From: Bacillus vallismortis
GTDB taxonomy: Bacteria; Bacillota; Bacilli; Bacillales; Bacillaceae
Length of the DNA stretch: 64,000 nucleotides
Direction: 5' to 3'
NCBI RefSeq assembly: GCF_004116955.1
Contig: NZ_CP026362.1
Location: 2,800,501 to 2,864,500, forward strand
Below are positions 42,629 through 51,571 of this stretch, in pieces (the stretch's first letter is position 1; the number at the start of each line of letters is the position of its first letter). A program made the position numbers and the translations under genes. The notes beneath the pieces were generated by a model. That model did no database searches. It was given only the letters and a program-made list of their open reading frames with translations, and had not been told where the DNA came from.

Positions 42629-44101
42629 TTATGATGACTTTTTTTCACCAGGCTGCTTCACCTGATGCACTGGTACAGTAAATGAGAATGGCTTTAGTTG
42701 AATAAGATCATTTATAACACCTTTATCGATATACAGACCATACTTATCAAACTCGAAATGTTTTAAAGACAGCTTATCAAGATAGGCATCATCCAGTTCA
42801 AAAGTGGATACCATTTCGGCAGTGTTCATATTTTTCACTTTAGCTGTATTTGCTTTCAAATAATAACCTTCTTCATAATAAGCCAACGGATCAGCCCATG
42901 ATTTCATTTTTTTCATATCACCAAGGCCAATCATTTCACCTATATTCACTAAATCATTTTCATTCATGCTTGAGGTATCAATTCCAGTGAAGCGGTATTG
43001 CACCAATACTTTTCTTCCTTCTTGTTTCATGTTATTGACTTCAATCCCTATGTTTTGATGGTTTGTTTTTGAAACATGAAACGGCATCTCAGCATTTAGC
43101 GGGACGATTTCACTGCCCTCTGCCTCGGATTTAATATATGCTCTTAATGTTAGCTTTTTCGCTTTTGGATTGATTGGTGATTCTAACTGTGTTTGTCCTT
43201 TTACTCTTACCGTTCTCTCGTTTATTTTTTTGCGGTCTCCAAGCACGATGTTTGACATTGTCATCTCATATATGTTTCCTAAATCATCCTTGACTTCATC
43301 AATTGCCACCGTATCATTTTTTGCTATGCCTTGGTAATCTATTGTAAATTGAAGGACAGATCCGAGCTTTCCATTCTCCACTTGAATATTGGAAAATTGA
43401 TAACGATTATGATAAGCGGATACCACTTTTGAGTTTTCTAAATAATTTGCTTTCTTTTTGATAATTGGCAGTTTGAACCTCCAATTTCCCTGTATTTCGT
43501 TGATATGAGTAATCACAAAGGGTACGGTTTCCCCATTTTTTATTTGAATGCCATTTGTATAAATCCTTAATTGTCCTGCATATTGTTTATTATTTATTTT
43601 TTTAAGCATTAAGGAATCATAGTTAATTGAAAAATTGTTGTTATAACTCCATTCGTCCACATCATACATGAGCTCTTTTTCATCAGACTGGAGGTTATCA
43701 ACAGTAAAGTTATAGACAAGCTGTCCGGCATCGTAATAGGAGCTGTTTACAGAAACGGTGATTCCTCTGGATTCAGCCTTTTCATTCAAAGCTGTGACCA
43801 AATTGCTTTTAAACAATGATAGACCAACTTTATCTTGAAAATCCTTATAAATTTGTCCGACAATGGGGATGCTTCCCATCGCTTTGTTTACAGAGGGAAG
43901 AAAAAGACCAGATGATAAATACAATATACATACCACAGCAGCAATAGCCATTCCATTTGTAATGGTTCGTCCCCATTTAAAACGGCGTCTGCTGTTCCTG
44001 TCATTTTCAGCGCGAACAACAGCTTGATGTATTGCCTTTTTGAGTGCTTTCTTTGGCACTGCTATATCATCATACATCTGCTTCACTTGGTGTTTGTCCA
44101 T
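42629..44101 (-). CDS. DUF4179-type transmembrane anti-sigma factor
   Basis: 490 residues. A short cytoplasmic N-terminus (KQMYDDIAVPKKALKKAIH) is followed by one membrane helix (about residues 48-68, NGMAIAAVVCILYLSSGLFL) and a large extracytoplasmic domain of the DUF4179 kind (KDFQDKVGLSLFKS, then beta-rich repeats). Proteins of this layout encoded after an ECF sigma factor bind and silence it until an envelope signal arrives (family knowledge). It overlaps the sigma gene by 19 nt. Not part of the guaA-pbuG interval in 168 as I recall it. Confidence 0.82.
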   Translation of the reverse strand: MDKHQVKQMYDDIAVPKKALKKAIHQAVVRAENDRNSRRRFKWGRTITNGMAIAAVVCILYLSSGLFLPSVNKAMGSIPIVGQIYKDFQDKVGLSLFKSNLVTALNEKAESRGITVSVNSSYYDAGQLVYNFTVDNLQSDEKELMYDVDEWSYNNNFSINYDSLMLKKINNKQYAGQLRIYTNGIQIKNGETVPFVITHINEIQGNWRFKLPIIKKKANYLENSKVVSAYHNRYQFSNIQVENGKLGSVLQFTIDYQGIAKNDTVAIDEVKDDLGNIYEMTMSNIVLGDRKKINERTVRVKGQTQLESPINPKAKKLTLRAYIKSEAEGSEIVPLNAEMPFHVSKTNHQNIGIEVNNMKQEGRKVLVQYRFTGIDTSSMNENDLVNIGEMIGLGDMKKMKSWADPLAYYEEGYYLKANTAKVKNMNTAEMVSTFELDDAYLDKLSLKHFEFDKYGLYIDKGVINDLIQLKPFSFTVPVHQVKQPGEKKSS

Positions 44102-44616
44102 TTGTTTTGAACCTCCTTTTCCAACTCCTGCTTCAATGCTTTTCTCGCTCTATGTAAATGGGTTTTGATCGTGCCTTCTGCCATTCCCGTTTGTTCAGCT
44201 ATCATTGAAATCGAATAATCTTGAAAATAATAGAGCTGAATCGTGAGCTGAACATGTTCATCAAGTGAATCAATCGCATTTCGCAAATCCATGTGTTCCT
44301 CAATATTGGCTTGATCAGTTCCAGTATCATGATGTTTTTCAAATGGAACCATTTCTCCTTTCTTTTTATTCATGGCGAAAATGGAATGAATCAATATTCG
44401 AGTAAGCCACGTCAAAAAGTACTTTGGCTCTTTTAGTTTTCCTATATTCATAAAAGCTTTATAAGCCGTTTCCTGTACAGCATCAAGTGCATCTTCTTTG
44501 TTTCTTAAATAGAGATAGGCTGTTTTATATAACGTATCCTGATGTGTCAGCATAAGCTTTTCAAAGGCTCGCGTATTTCCTTTTCTCGCCTTTGTAATCA
44601 ATCTTTCTTCCTTCAC
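44083..44616 (-). CDS. ECF-type RNA polymerase sigma factor
   Basis: 177 residues from the GTG at 44616, with AGGAGG 8 nt upstream; a GTG nine bases earlier overlaps the ribosome site. Region 2 (NTRAFEKLMLTHQDTLYKTAYLYLR, EDALDAVQETAYKAF) and region 4 (IAEQTGMAEGTIKTHLHRARKAL) are clear, without region 1 or 3, so it is an ECF sigma. Paired with the following DUF4179 anti-sigma gene. It resembles none of SigM, SigV, SigW, SigX or SigY closely enough for me to name it. Confidence 0.88.
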   Translation of the reverse strand: MKEERLITKARKGNTRAFEKLMLTHQDTLYKTAYLYLRNKEDALDAVQETAYKAFMNIGKLKEPKYFLTWLTRILIHSIFAMNKKKGEMVPFEKHHDTGTDQANIEEHMDLRNAIDSLDEHVQLTIQLYYFQDYSISMIAEQTGMAEGTIKTHLHRARKALKQELEKEVQNKWTNTK

Positions 44617-44680
44617 CTTATCCACCTCCTATCTTGTTAGATATAAAAACCACAGAAACGGTTTCAAAAAGGTACAAAGA

Positions 44681-44710
44681 AACGCCCCTTTTTTTGTAAA
44701 AGGGACGTTT
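44681..44710. terminator. Bidirectional terminator between the ECF operon and the restriction island
   Basis: AACGCCCCTTTT / AAAAGGGACGTT stem with T-runs on both strands. It should stop leftward transcription from the restriction genes before the sigma operon. Confidence 0.8.
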
Positions 44711-44727
44711 TTCTACTCGCTATTTAC

Positions 44728-44742
44728 TTATTCCCACTCAAT
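44728..44742. repeat. Direct repeat of the guaA 3' end (left attachment-like site)
   Basis: TTATTCCCACTCAAT, identical to the last 15 bases of guaA at 49866-49880. Minus-strand reading is ATTGAGTGGGAATAA, ending in a guaA-like Ile-Glu-Trp-Glu-stop. The 5.1 kb between the copies holds the restriction cassette. The 3' end of guaA is a known integration hotspot for genomic islands. Confidence 0.85.
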
Positions 44743-44896
44743 AGAGCGGATAGGGCTTATAAAGGCTGTTGTTATCGCATTGCTTGCTAAGGTGTCCCCA
44801 ATACCTTGGAGACAGTTTTGGTGACAATTGTTTCACCGCTTGATTACCTACAAATGCAAATTGCTCGGGTTCTAATAGTTTCGTTATTCTTGCCAT
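44738..44896 (-). pseudogene. Truncated third gene of the island, possibly a recombinase remnant
   Basis: 52 codons starting one base after the res stop (MARITKLLEPEQF), closed by a TGA inside the att-like repeat. The start resembles N-termini of some large serine recombinases (MARxTKIE...), though too short to prove. In another frame the same DNA reads GIGDTLASNAITTAFISPI and runs through the repeat to SIEWE-stop, as if the N- and C-terminal ends of a longer gene had been joined by an internal deletion. The junction GGTGAGTAA-x-ATGGCAAGA is nearly the same as that between mod and res. Confidence 0.45.
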
Positions 44897-44897
44897 C

Positions 44898-47675
44898 TTA
44901 CTCACCATCAAGAACGATTCCTGAAGAGAACTCTAAGGTTTCTTGAACTGTGGAGGAATCAGTTGCTTCCTGCACTTGGGTAATTTCTGCAAGTTGAGCC
45001 ATAGTTTTTTGACCATCACCCTTAGTATAAAATTTCAGCCCGCTAATTCGAACGTTCTTTGAATCATCTTCAAATTCCATTTCTGCTTGATGGTCGGTCA
45101 TGTATAATAGCAAGTCTTGTTTCCATAACTCACTGACAAACCTGTCACCGCTCATTCCTTTTGGTTCAATGAATATTTGAAAATAAAACTCGTTATCCTC
45201 AAGAAATAAAATAAAGTCGGGTTGAAAGCCTTGTAAGTGCATTTCTACTGTTTCTCCTGCACGATTGATCCGTGAGCCATATTGGTGCAGTTTAACTTTT
45301 TCACTTTTGGCTGACTCACGATGCATATTTTCATCCATACGGAACAAGTAGACAGCCTTGTTATACTTTTGTTTCAACTCATCTACATGGGCTTTAATGC
45401 GCTCTATCAACTCGAACTCAAGCTTATTGACAATTGCTTTTTCATATACGTAAAATTCATCATTCATTTCATAAGCAGCAACCTTTTGTGTTGTTTCGTT
45501 CAATAGGTTTGCGGTGTCATACTCTGGAACACGCTTGTTGTAATTCGTTAGGTATTCTCTAATCGGATAGCCGATAAATCTATTGGTCCCCCGTTGCTTG
45601 ACGTAACCTGACTTGAATTTCACTTCATATTCTTTCAATATATCGATGGTTACTTTCAAAATCTCATCTGGAGAAATATCTGACGCTTTGTATTCTTTAG
45701 GAACAGTCAAGTAGAGCTTCAAATTCCCTCCATTTAACCATTTTTCTCCATAGATAAATTCTTTCATAGAAGTCAGGAGGGGAAGATACTTTTTCAAATT
45801 ATCAAACTTGTAAAACTCCAAGCGTTGGATGGCTTTCTTAATGAAACGAATATCAAATTTTTCAATACCGATAGTTTTTGTTTCAATATTTTCAACAGTA
45901 GCTTTATAAGAAACTTCCCGACTACCATAGTTCAAACTTCGGGAAATATCTGACTTATGGTTAATGCCATATTTTTCAATAGAGTCGAACCATTCGTCTG
46001 ATACATCCTCGGCCTCGTTATAATAGATTTTCCCTGTTTTATAGGTATCTGTTTTCTTGAAGGAAGGTTTAACTTTAATTTCAATAGGCGGATTTTTCTT
46101 ATCTTGTCCCGTTGGTAAATCCATTTGTTCCAAAGAGCCCACTAGCTGTTTCAAATATTGAGGTTCATTCATTGTATGGTAGTGGAGGGTTTCTAAAAAT
46201 AATTGCTTATTTGAAGAATCATTGTCATATCTCCGCTGATAGCTTTTCTCACCTTCAATTTCAAATGGATAATACCTTGCACCTCGTCCAATCAATTGAG
46301 CTTCAACCATTGTAGCGTTCTTATTCGTGCCTGCTTCTTTTTCGATACGAACAATATCATATAGATTGAGCACATCCCACCCCTCTGTAAGTTTTGCCAC
46401 AGCAAAAACTACACGATAGAGATTATTAGAGTTTTCGAGCGTGTTCAAGGCTTCATACTGACCTTTTTCAAGCATATTGCCACTGGCATCGTTGGCATTC
46501 AAAACATTTCGTGGGTCAAAGTCCTGTTTAATCTCACGAACAATCTTTGCTAAATCATTTTCATTTTGCAGGTAGAAATTATAAGCCAACTTTAGTGCAG
46601 AGCTTTCATTACTATCCAATGCTTGCTGACGTTGGATGAATGATACTAGATCACTTACGTTTAGATTGGTAATGAGTTCATTAAAGACTTTTGTTGCTTC
46701 AAGTGAGATTGCAACTTTTGGTGATTTGAACATAATCACGGGCTTGAACGATCCCGTGACACCCTCAGCATAGGCACGATATTTTCGGAATTGTGAGAGT
46801 AACACCACGTTCAGCATTTTATCTTCATCACTTGCGGATGTTTCAATACGCTTAACCTGCTTAGAGTACCCATCAAACATAAGTTTGTTTAACGGATAAC
46901 GGTAAACGACTTTATCACGATACTTGTTGTAAATTGCTTCCTTGTCAAAATCCACTGTTGCCGTGAACTCTAGCAATAGATTCTTTTTCTCCTTTTCATC
47001 CCTAGCCCTTAGAATCTTATTGATAGCAGATTCCCAAGTGTTCTCAGCTTCTTTTTCTGATTTTGTGCTTGCGGAATAGTGATGAGCTTCATCAGCCAAA
47101 ACAACTACAGGGTGATTTTCATAATCAGATAAACCCATTGTATTCTCTTTTAACACAAACAAATCATCTGATACCTTTTGCACGGATGAAAGCTTGATAT
47201 AAATGGTATTATTTTGGCGAACATGAGGAAAACGCTCAACTTGTCGAATATAAATTCGTTGTCCGTCAATCTCAATTTTTTCTTGAAAAAGATATTTCTC
47301 ACTATTTTGATTTACCAAATTATCCTTCGTTTTCATAAGGACGGAATTTGTATTTACCGTAAACAAGAAATTCTGATACTTAAGTTCCTGATAAAGGTAG
47401 AGAATTAGACCCGCCATTAAATCCGTTTTCCCTGAACCAGTCGCCATATTAAACAGAACGTGTTGAGGACTGGGATTGATCTGGGTTTGCGTATAGTGAT
47501 AGTTACGCATTGCTTCATCCTGATAATCACGTAACGTATGGAGTAAATTTTGATTGATATACTCTGGAATAACGTATCCTTGATGATGACTAAATAAGTT
47601 TTGTTCTGCTTTCTTAGCTTGCTCAATTAAAGGAAATTTACGAGCATTAGCAGGAGTTTTCTTTGCTCTTGCCAT
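44898..47675 (-). CDS. Type III restriction enzyme, Res subunit
   Basis: 925 residues from the ATG at 47675 (MARAKKTPANAR), one base after the mod stop. A superfamily 2 helicase: Walker A MATGSGKTDLMAG near residue 80, DEAH-type box VVLADEAHHYS, and the late motif EAQLIGRGARYYPF. The C-terminal PD-(D/E)xK nuclease is visible as QPDFILFLED ... FIEPKG near residue 840. Res cleaves DNA between inversely oriented sites with its Mod partner. Visibly more A+T-rich than the flanking pur and gua genes, consistent with recent acquisition. Confidence 0.9.
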   Translation of the reverse strand: MARAKKTPANARKFPLIEQAKKAEQNLFSHHQGYVIPEYINQNLLHTLRDYQDEAMRNYHYTQTQINPSPQHVLFNMATGSGKTDLMAGLILYLYQELKYQNFLFTVNTNSVLMKTKDNLVNQNSEKYLFQEKIEIDGQRIYIRQVERFPHVRQNNTIYIKLSSVQKVSDDLFVLKENTMGLSDYENHPVVVLADEAHHYSASTKSEKEAENTWESAINKILRARDEKEKKNLLLEFTATVDFDKEAIYNKYRDKVVYRYPLNKLMFDGYSKQVKRIETSASDEDKMLNVVLLSQFRKYRAYAEGVTGSFKPVIMFKSPKVAISLEATKVFNELITNLNVSDLVSFIQRQQALDSNESSALKLAYNFYLQNENDLAKIVREIKQDFDPRNVLNANDASGNMLEKGQYEALNTLENSNNLYRVVFAVAKLTEGWDVLNLYDIVRIEKEAGTNKNATMVEAQLIGRGARYYPFEIEGEKSYQRRYDNDSSNKQLFLETLHYHTMNEPQYLKQLVGSLEQMDLPTGQDKKNPPIEIKVKPSFKKTDTYKTGKIYYNEAEDVSDEWFDSIEKYGINHKSDISRSLNYGSREVSYKATVENIETKTIGIEKFDIRFIKKAIQRLEFYKFDNLKKYLPLLTSMKEFIYGEKWLNGGNLKLYLTVPKEYKASDISPDEILKVTIDILKEYEVKFKSGYVKQRGTNRFIGYPIREYLTNYNKRVPEYDTANLLNETTQKVAAYEMNDEFYVYEKAIVNKLEFELIERIKAHVDELKQKYNKAVYLFRMDENMHRESAKSEKVKLHQYGSRINRAGETVEMHLQGFQPDFILFLEDNEFYFQIFIEPKGMSGDRFVSELWKQDLLLYMTDHQAEMEFEDDSKNVRISGLKFYTKGDGQKTMAQLAEITQVQEATDSSTVQETLEFSSGIVLDGE

Positions 47676-47676
47676 A

Positions 47677-48945
47677 TTACTCACCACCTTCATAGAACGC
47701 TTTGTTAAAATCGTAGTCCTCGTCAGAAATTAAGTCACGGACATTCTTATCATCAATTTCCGAGTAGTTATAGTAAAGTCCATTCTTATCAAGCAATTTG
47801 ATTAACAGACGTTTATTTTCATCAAAGCCTTCAGTCCAATCAATTTTTGATAAGTCAGCACGGAAGGTAATATCCGCAGGTTCATCTGTATCAGTACCTA
47901 ATAGCATACGTTTGTAAACTGATTTGAGTTCGTCAACGGTCTTTGAGTGGATAATATCTTGGAGGTAACCCATATTTTTAGGGAATAGTTCTGCATAGAC
48001 AAATGAACCACCACCTTGCCAGTTAACGTCTTTAGAAATACCACCTTGCTCACCTTCAATAACTTTTTGTAATCTTGGAACAGATACGGTATTGATATAG
48101 TCCATTTGTTCAATACCAATGAAACGACGATTCATTTTCATTGCTACAGCTTGTGTAGTAGCTGAACCCATATGAAAATCCAAAACTAAATCTTGTTCAT
48201 CCGAACCTATTTTGATAATTTCGCTTAATAAGTTTTCTGGTTTCGGGAAACTAAAAATTTTCCCATTAAAAAGTTTCTGTAATTCTTCTGTTCCCCTGCG
48301 ATTGGAAAACTTTGCATCCTGCCAAATTGTACGAGGAATCTGCTGTTTCGGTCTCATTTTCTGAGCAATTCTATAAGTGCCATCAGCTTTTATTTGTCCA
48401 ACTAGTTCAGTCTTTCCTAATGCCTTGGATTTCTCTTTTCCCCAACGCCAAACAAATTGAGTTCCATCTGTTTTAGAGATTGGAGGATAAACCTCAACCG
48501 TATGCTGCTCATCTTTTTCTAAAGAAACTGTACTATATCCTTTCTCATCTATGTTTTCAGAGACATAGAATGGATAATATAGATTAGGACGATTTCCCTT
48601 ATGAAACGCTGAGTTACTATTAAATAAAGGATGGAGATAGTACTTACTAAATTCATCTTCTTGTTTAAACTTAGTATCAGATACATCTAATGCAAAGGTT
48701 TTCGCTGATTCTAATTCCTTTGCATACGCATGGATGTATTCATGCGTCTGTGCAAAGGAGCCGTAATCACGTCCGTTTGGAGCTGATACATTGATTACCG
48801 TGCCTAGATAAGCTTTTTCAAAAACCTCATCCATTAATAGCTTTAACTCCGCAAACTCATTCCTATCAATGCTGACGAAAATAACACCATCATCCGTCAG
48901 TAATTCTCTTGCAATCTCCAATCGATTCTTCATGAAATAAGCCAC
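47677..48945 (-). pseudogene. Type III DNA methyltransferase (Mod), C-terminal part after a frameshift
   Basis: Up to 422 codons (GTG at 48945 or ATG at 48933). Begins FMKNRLEIARELLTDDGVIFVSID, which continues directly from the N-terminal fragment in intact type III Mod proteins. The AdoMet motif is DLVLDFHMGSATTQAV, placed after DPPY as in beta-class enzymes. The ATG at 48933 overlaps the TGA of the upstream fragment (ATGA), so re-initiation to give two subunits cannot be excluded, but loss of one T is simpler. Confidence 0.8.
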
Positions 48946-49649
48946 GCTGATTGATTGAATTTATCGTTATATGAAAAGCTGTCATTTCCAGTATTGTAAG
49001 GTGGGTCAATATAAATCAGTTTCACCTGACCTGTATAGAATTCTTTTAATGTATGCAAAGCCAACAAATTATTTCCTTTGATAATCAGATTGTCTTTCTC
49101 CTTATCAAAAGAAACAACACCATTATCGACACTGACTGACGAATTATCCCCGAAACGTTTAACATTCGTCAATATTTTCATATCAAAAAGACGGTCAATC
49201 TCATCCTTTTCAATGACCTCGTTTAAAAAGGCATCATCATAGCCATCTTCGCTATTTTCCTTTGTCATGGAAGCAGTAAGCACACCATCTTTGAACGGAA
49301 AATCTAACACCACGTCTTGGCTGTCCTGTAAGAACTTCCCTTTTGAAGCTAACCCGACACGATTTTCATACTTGGTGTAACTTGTATCCCAGTAATCATT
49401 GTAGAGAATCGCTTCCTCAAGTTGTTCAATTTGAAATAACTTCTGTCCTGCAACTTCCTTGATAAAATGTTGCTTGATAAATTCCACTTCAAATAACTTG
49501 CTAAGAAGTGTTTCATCATAATTCCGTAAATCATCCGTGAGTTTTGAACGGTTCAATTCTTCCCCAACTAAGTATTTTCCGTCAAAAGAAGATAACGCCT
49601 TTTTTAGTTCATCAAAAATCTTTGGTTCAACCTTTGCCATTTCATTCAT
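48930..49649 (-). pseudogene. Type III DNA methyltransferase (Mod), N-terminal part, frameshifted
   Basis: 239 codons from the ATG at 49649 (AAGGGA upstream). Family-typical N-terminal helices lead to LIYIDPPYNTGNDSFSYNDKF, with catalytic motif IV DPPY near residue 217. The frame stops three codons after SAWL. In the +1 frame the sequence continues FMKNRLE. Adding one T to the ATTTC at 48931-48935 would restore a Mod of about 650 residues, the normal length. First gene of the island, reading away from guaA. Confidence 0.82.
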
Positions 49650-49719
49650 TCCCTTAACAATATTTATTTCTAATTATAACATTGAAACCAATCCCCATAT
49701 AGGCAAACCACAGAAAGAA

Positions 49720-49754
49720 AAAACTCCCACCGACTATCATTCGGTGAGAGTTTT
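49720..49754. terminator. Terminator between guaA and the restriction island
   Basis: Stem AAAACTCCCACCGA / TCGGTGAGAGTTTT with T-runs on both strands, in the ~200-nt gap between mod and guaA. The rest of that gap holds no gene I can see. Confidence 0.85.
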
Positions 49755-49865
49755 TTGGCTACAATCTTGGAGACATATCAAATGATTTTTCAACTCCAAA
49801 AGTCACTTGAGTTTTACCTAAATGGCATAAAACCAATGTTTTCGGTCGTATAAAGTGTCACTAGT

Positions 49866-49880
49866 TTATTCCCACTCAAT
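49866..49880. repeat. Attachment-like site at the guaA 3' end (right copy)
   Basis: TTATTCCCACTCAAT; on the coding strand ATTGAGTGGGAATAA, encoding the last residues IEWE and the stop of GuaA. Second copy at 44728-44742. Confidence 0.85.
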
Positions 49881-51407
49881 CGTCGCAGGCGGCTTACTTG
49901 TAATATCGTACACCACGCGGTTAATGTGCTTCACTTCGTTTACGATACGTGTCGAAATGACTTCAAGCACATCCCACGGGATACGCGCCCAGTCAGATGT
50001 CATGCCGTCAATTGATGTAACGGCGCGGATTCCGATTGTGTAATCATATGTTCTTGCGTCACCCATAACACCAACGCTGCGGATGTCAGGAAGAACAGTG
50101 AAGTATTGCCAGATATCACGCTCTAACCCGTGATTCGCAACTTCTTCACGTAAAATCGCATCTGATTCACGAACGATTTCAAGCTTTTCTTCTGTTACTT
50201 CGCCAAGAACGCGGATTCCGAGGCCCGGTCCTGGGAAAGGCTGGCGCCAAACGATGTCATCGGGAATGCCGAGCTCTGTGCCAAGCGCGCGCACTTCGTC
50301 TTTGAAGAGCGTGTTTAACGGCTCGATCAGTTCAAACTGCATGTCTTCTGGAAGCCCGCCGACATTGTGGTGAGATTTGATCGTTTGCGCCGTTGCCGTA
50401 CCGCTCTCGATGATATCAGTGTAAAGCGTTCCTTGTGCAAGGTAGTCGATGCCTTTGAGCTTGTCCGCTTCATCATCGAACACGTAAATGAATTCATTGC
50501 CGATGATTTTGCGTTTTTGCTCAGGATCAGAAACGCCTTTTAGTTTATTTAAGAATCTATCTTGTGCGTCTACTTTAATGACATTCATGTTAAAGCCTTC
50601 ACTGAATGTTTTCATAACCCCTTCAGCCTCGCCTTTACGGAGAAGGCCATGGTCTACAAAGATACAAGTCAGCTGGTCGCCGATCGCTTTATGAATCAAA
50701 ACAGCAACAACAGAGGAATCAACGCCGCCGCTTAGCGCGCAAAGAACCTGCTTGTCTCCGACCGTTTCACGGATTTTTTGCATTTCGATTTCGATAAAGT
50801 TCTCCATTGACCATTTGCCTTCACATTCGCAAACGCCGAATACAAAGTTTTTCAAGAGATCATTGCCATATTCAGAGTGGCGCACTTCCGGGTGAAACTG
50901 AACGCCGTACCATTTTTTGTCCGCTTTGCTCATCGCTGAGTTCGGGCAGTGATGGCTTGTCGCGTCAACAGTGAAGCCTTCAGGAACTTCCACAACCAAA
51001 TCGCCGTGGCTCATCCAAACCACTTGTTCGTTCGGAAGATCTTTGAACAAATCAGGTGTGCCTTCGATGTGGATCTTTGCTTTTCCGTATTCACGCTGGC
51101 TTGCCGCTTCGACTTTACCGCCAAGGTAATGAGTCATCAGTTGCATGCCATAGCAAATGCCCAATACAGGAATATCAAGCTCGAAGATTTTCTCGTCACA
51201 GCGGAAAGAGTTTTCATCATACACACTGTTTGGACCGCCGGATAAAATAATTCCTTTTGGATTCATTTCTTTAATTTCTTCAGCCGTCAATGTATGGGGA
51301 TGCAGCTCGCTGTATACACCGAATTCACGGATACGGCGTGTAATCAGCTGGTTATACTGACTGCCGAAATCAAGGACAAGAATCATTTCATTCACTAACT
51401 TTGTCAT
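49866..51407 (-). CDS. guaA: GMP synthase (glutamine-hydrolysing)
   Basis: 513 residues from the ATG at 51407; a GTG nine bases earlier is also possible. The N-terminal class I glutaminase has Cys85 in GICYGMQ and the His/Glu pair in FHPEVRHSE. The ATP pyrophosphatase P-loop is [10 protein letters not shown] near residue 230, and the C-terminal dimerisation domain ends PPATIEWE. It converts XMP to GMP. The reading frame is intact despite the island inserted at its 3' end, because the repeat regenerates the last codons. Confidence 0.98.
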   Translation of the reverse strand: MTKLVNEMILVLDFGSQYNQLITRRIREFGVYSELHPHTLTAEEIKEMNPKGIILSGGPNSVYDENSFRCDEKIFELDIPVLGICYGMQLMTHYLGGKVEAASQREYGKAKIHIEGTPDLFKDLPNEQVVWMSHGDLVVEVPEGFTVDATSHHCPNSAMSKADKKWYGVQFHPEVRHSEYGNDLLKNFVFGVCECEGKWSMENFIEIEMQKIRETVGDKQVLCALSGGVDSSVVAVLIHKAIGDQLTCIFVDHGLLRKGEAEGVMKTFSEGFNMNVIKVDAQDRFLNKLKGVSDPEQKRKIIGNEFIYVFDDEADKLKGIDYLAQGTLYTDIIESGTATAQTIKSHHNVGGLPEDMQFELIEPLNTLFKDEVRALGTELGIPDDIVWRQPFPGPGLGIRVLGEVTEEKLEIVRESDAILREEVANHGLERDIWQYFTVLPDIRSVGVMGDARTYDYTIGIRAVTSIDGMTSDWARIPWDVLEVISTRIVNEVKHINRVVYDITSKPPATIEWE

Positions 51408-51444
51408 GGTTGTCACCTAATCTCCTCTAAGTTTTTTGACACAG

Positions 51445-51481
51445 AAAAAAACGAGGACAGATATGAAGCCGCTCCGCCCTC
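51445..51481 (-). terminator. Terminator hairpin in the guaA leader
   Basis: Minus strand GAGGGCGGA / TCTGTCCTC pair over nine positions (two G-U), then GTTTTTTTC, about 40 nt before the guaA start and downstream of the guaA promoter. Either an attenuator of guaA or a leaky terminator of yebA. Confidence 0.7.
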
Positions 51482-51542
51482 TTTGGCAAGGCCGTTTGCC
51501 GAAGTCCGGCAACTCGCTCCCAGACTCCGATAATATTCACTA

Positions 51543-51571
51543 ATTCTAACAACACGTCGATAAGCGGTCAA
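51543..51571 (-). promoter_or_regulatory. Promoter of guaA
   Basis: Minus strand TTGACC (51571-51566), 17-nt spacer, TAGAAT (51548-51543). The -35 overlaps the yebA stop codon. Leaves a leader of about 130 nt. Confidence 0.72.

Noticed and set aside
47677..49649. Two independent methyltransferase genes
   Set aside because: Neither fragment has a full set of methyltransferase motifs, and they join exactly as one type III Mod once a single base is restored.
51408..51545. T-box or purine riboswitch in the guaA leader
   Set aside because: No T-box bulge sequence and none of the purine-aptamer loop sequences are present.
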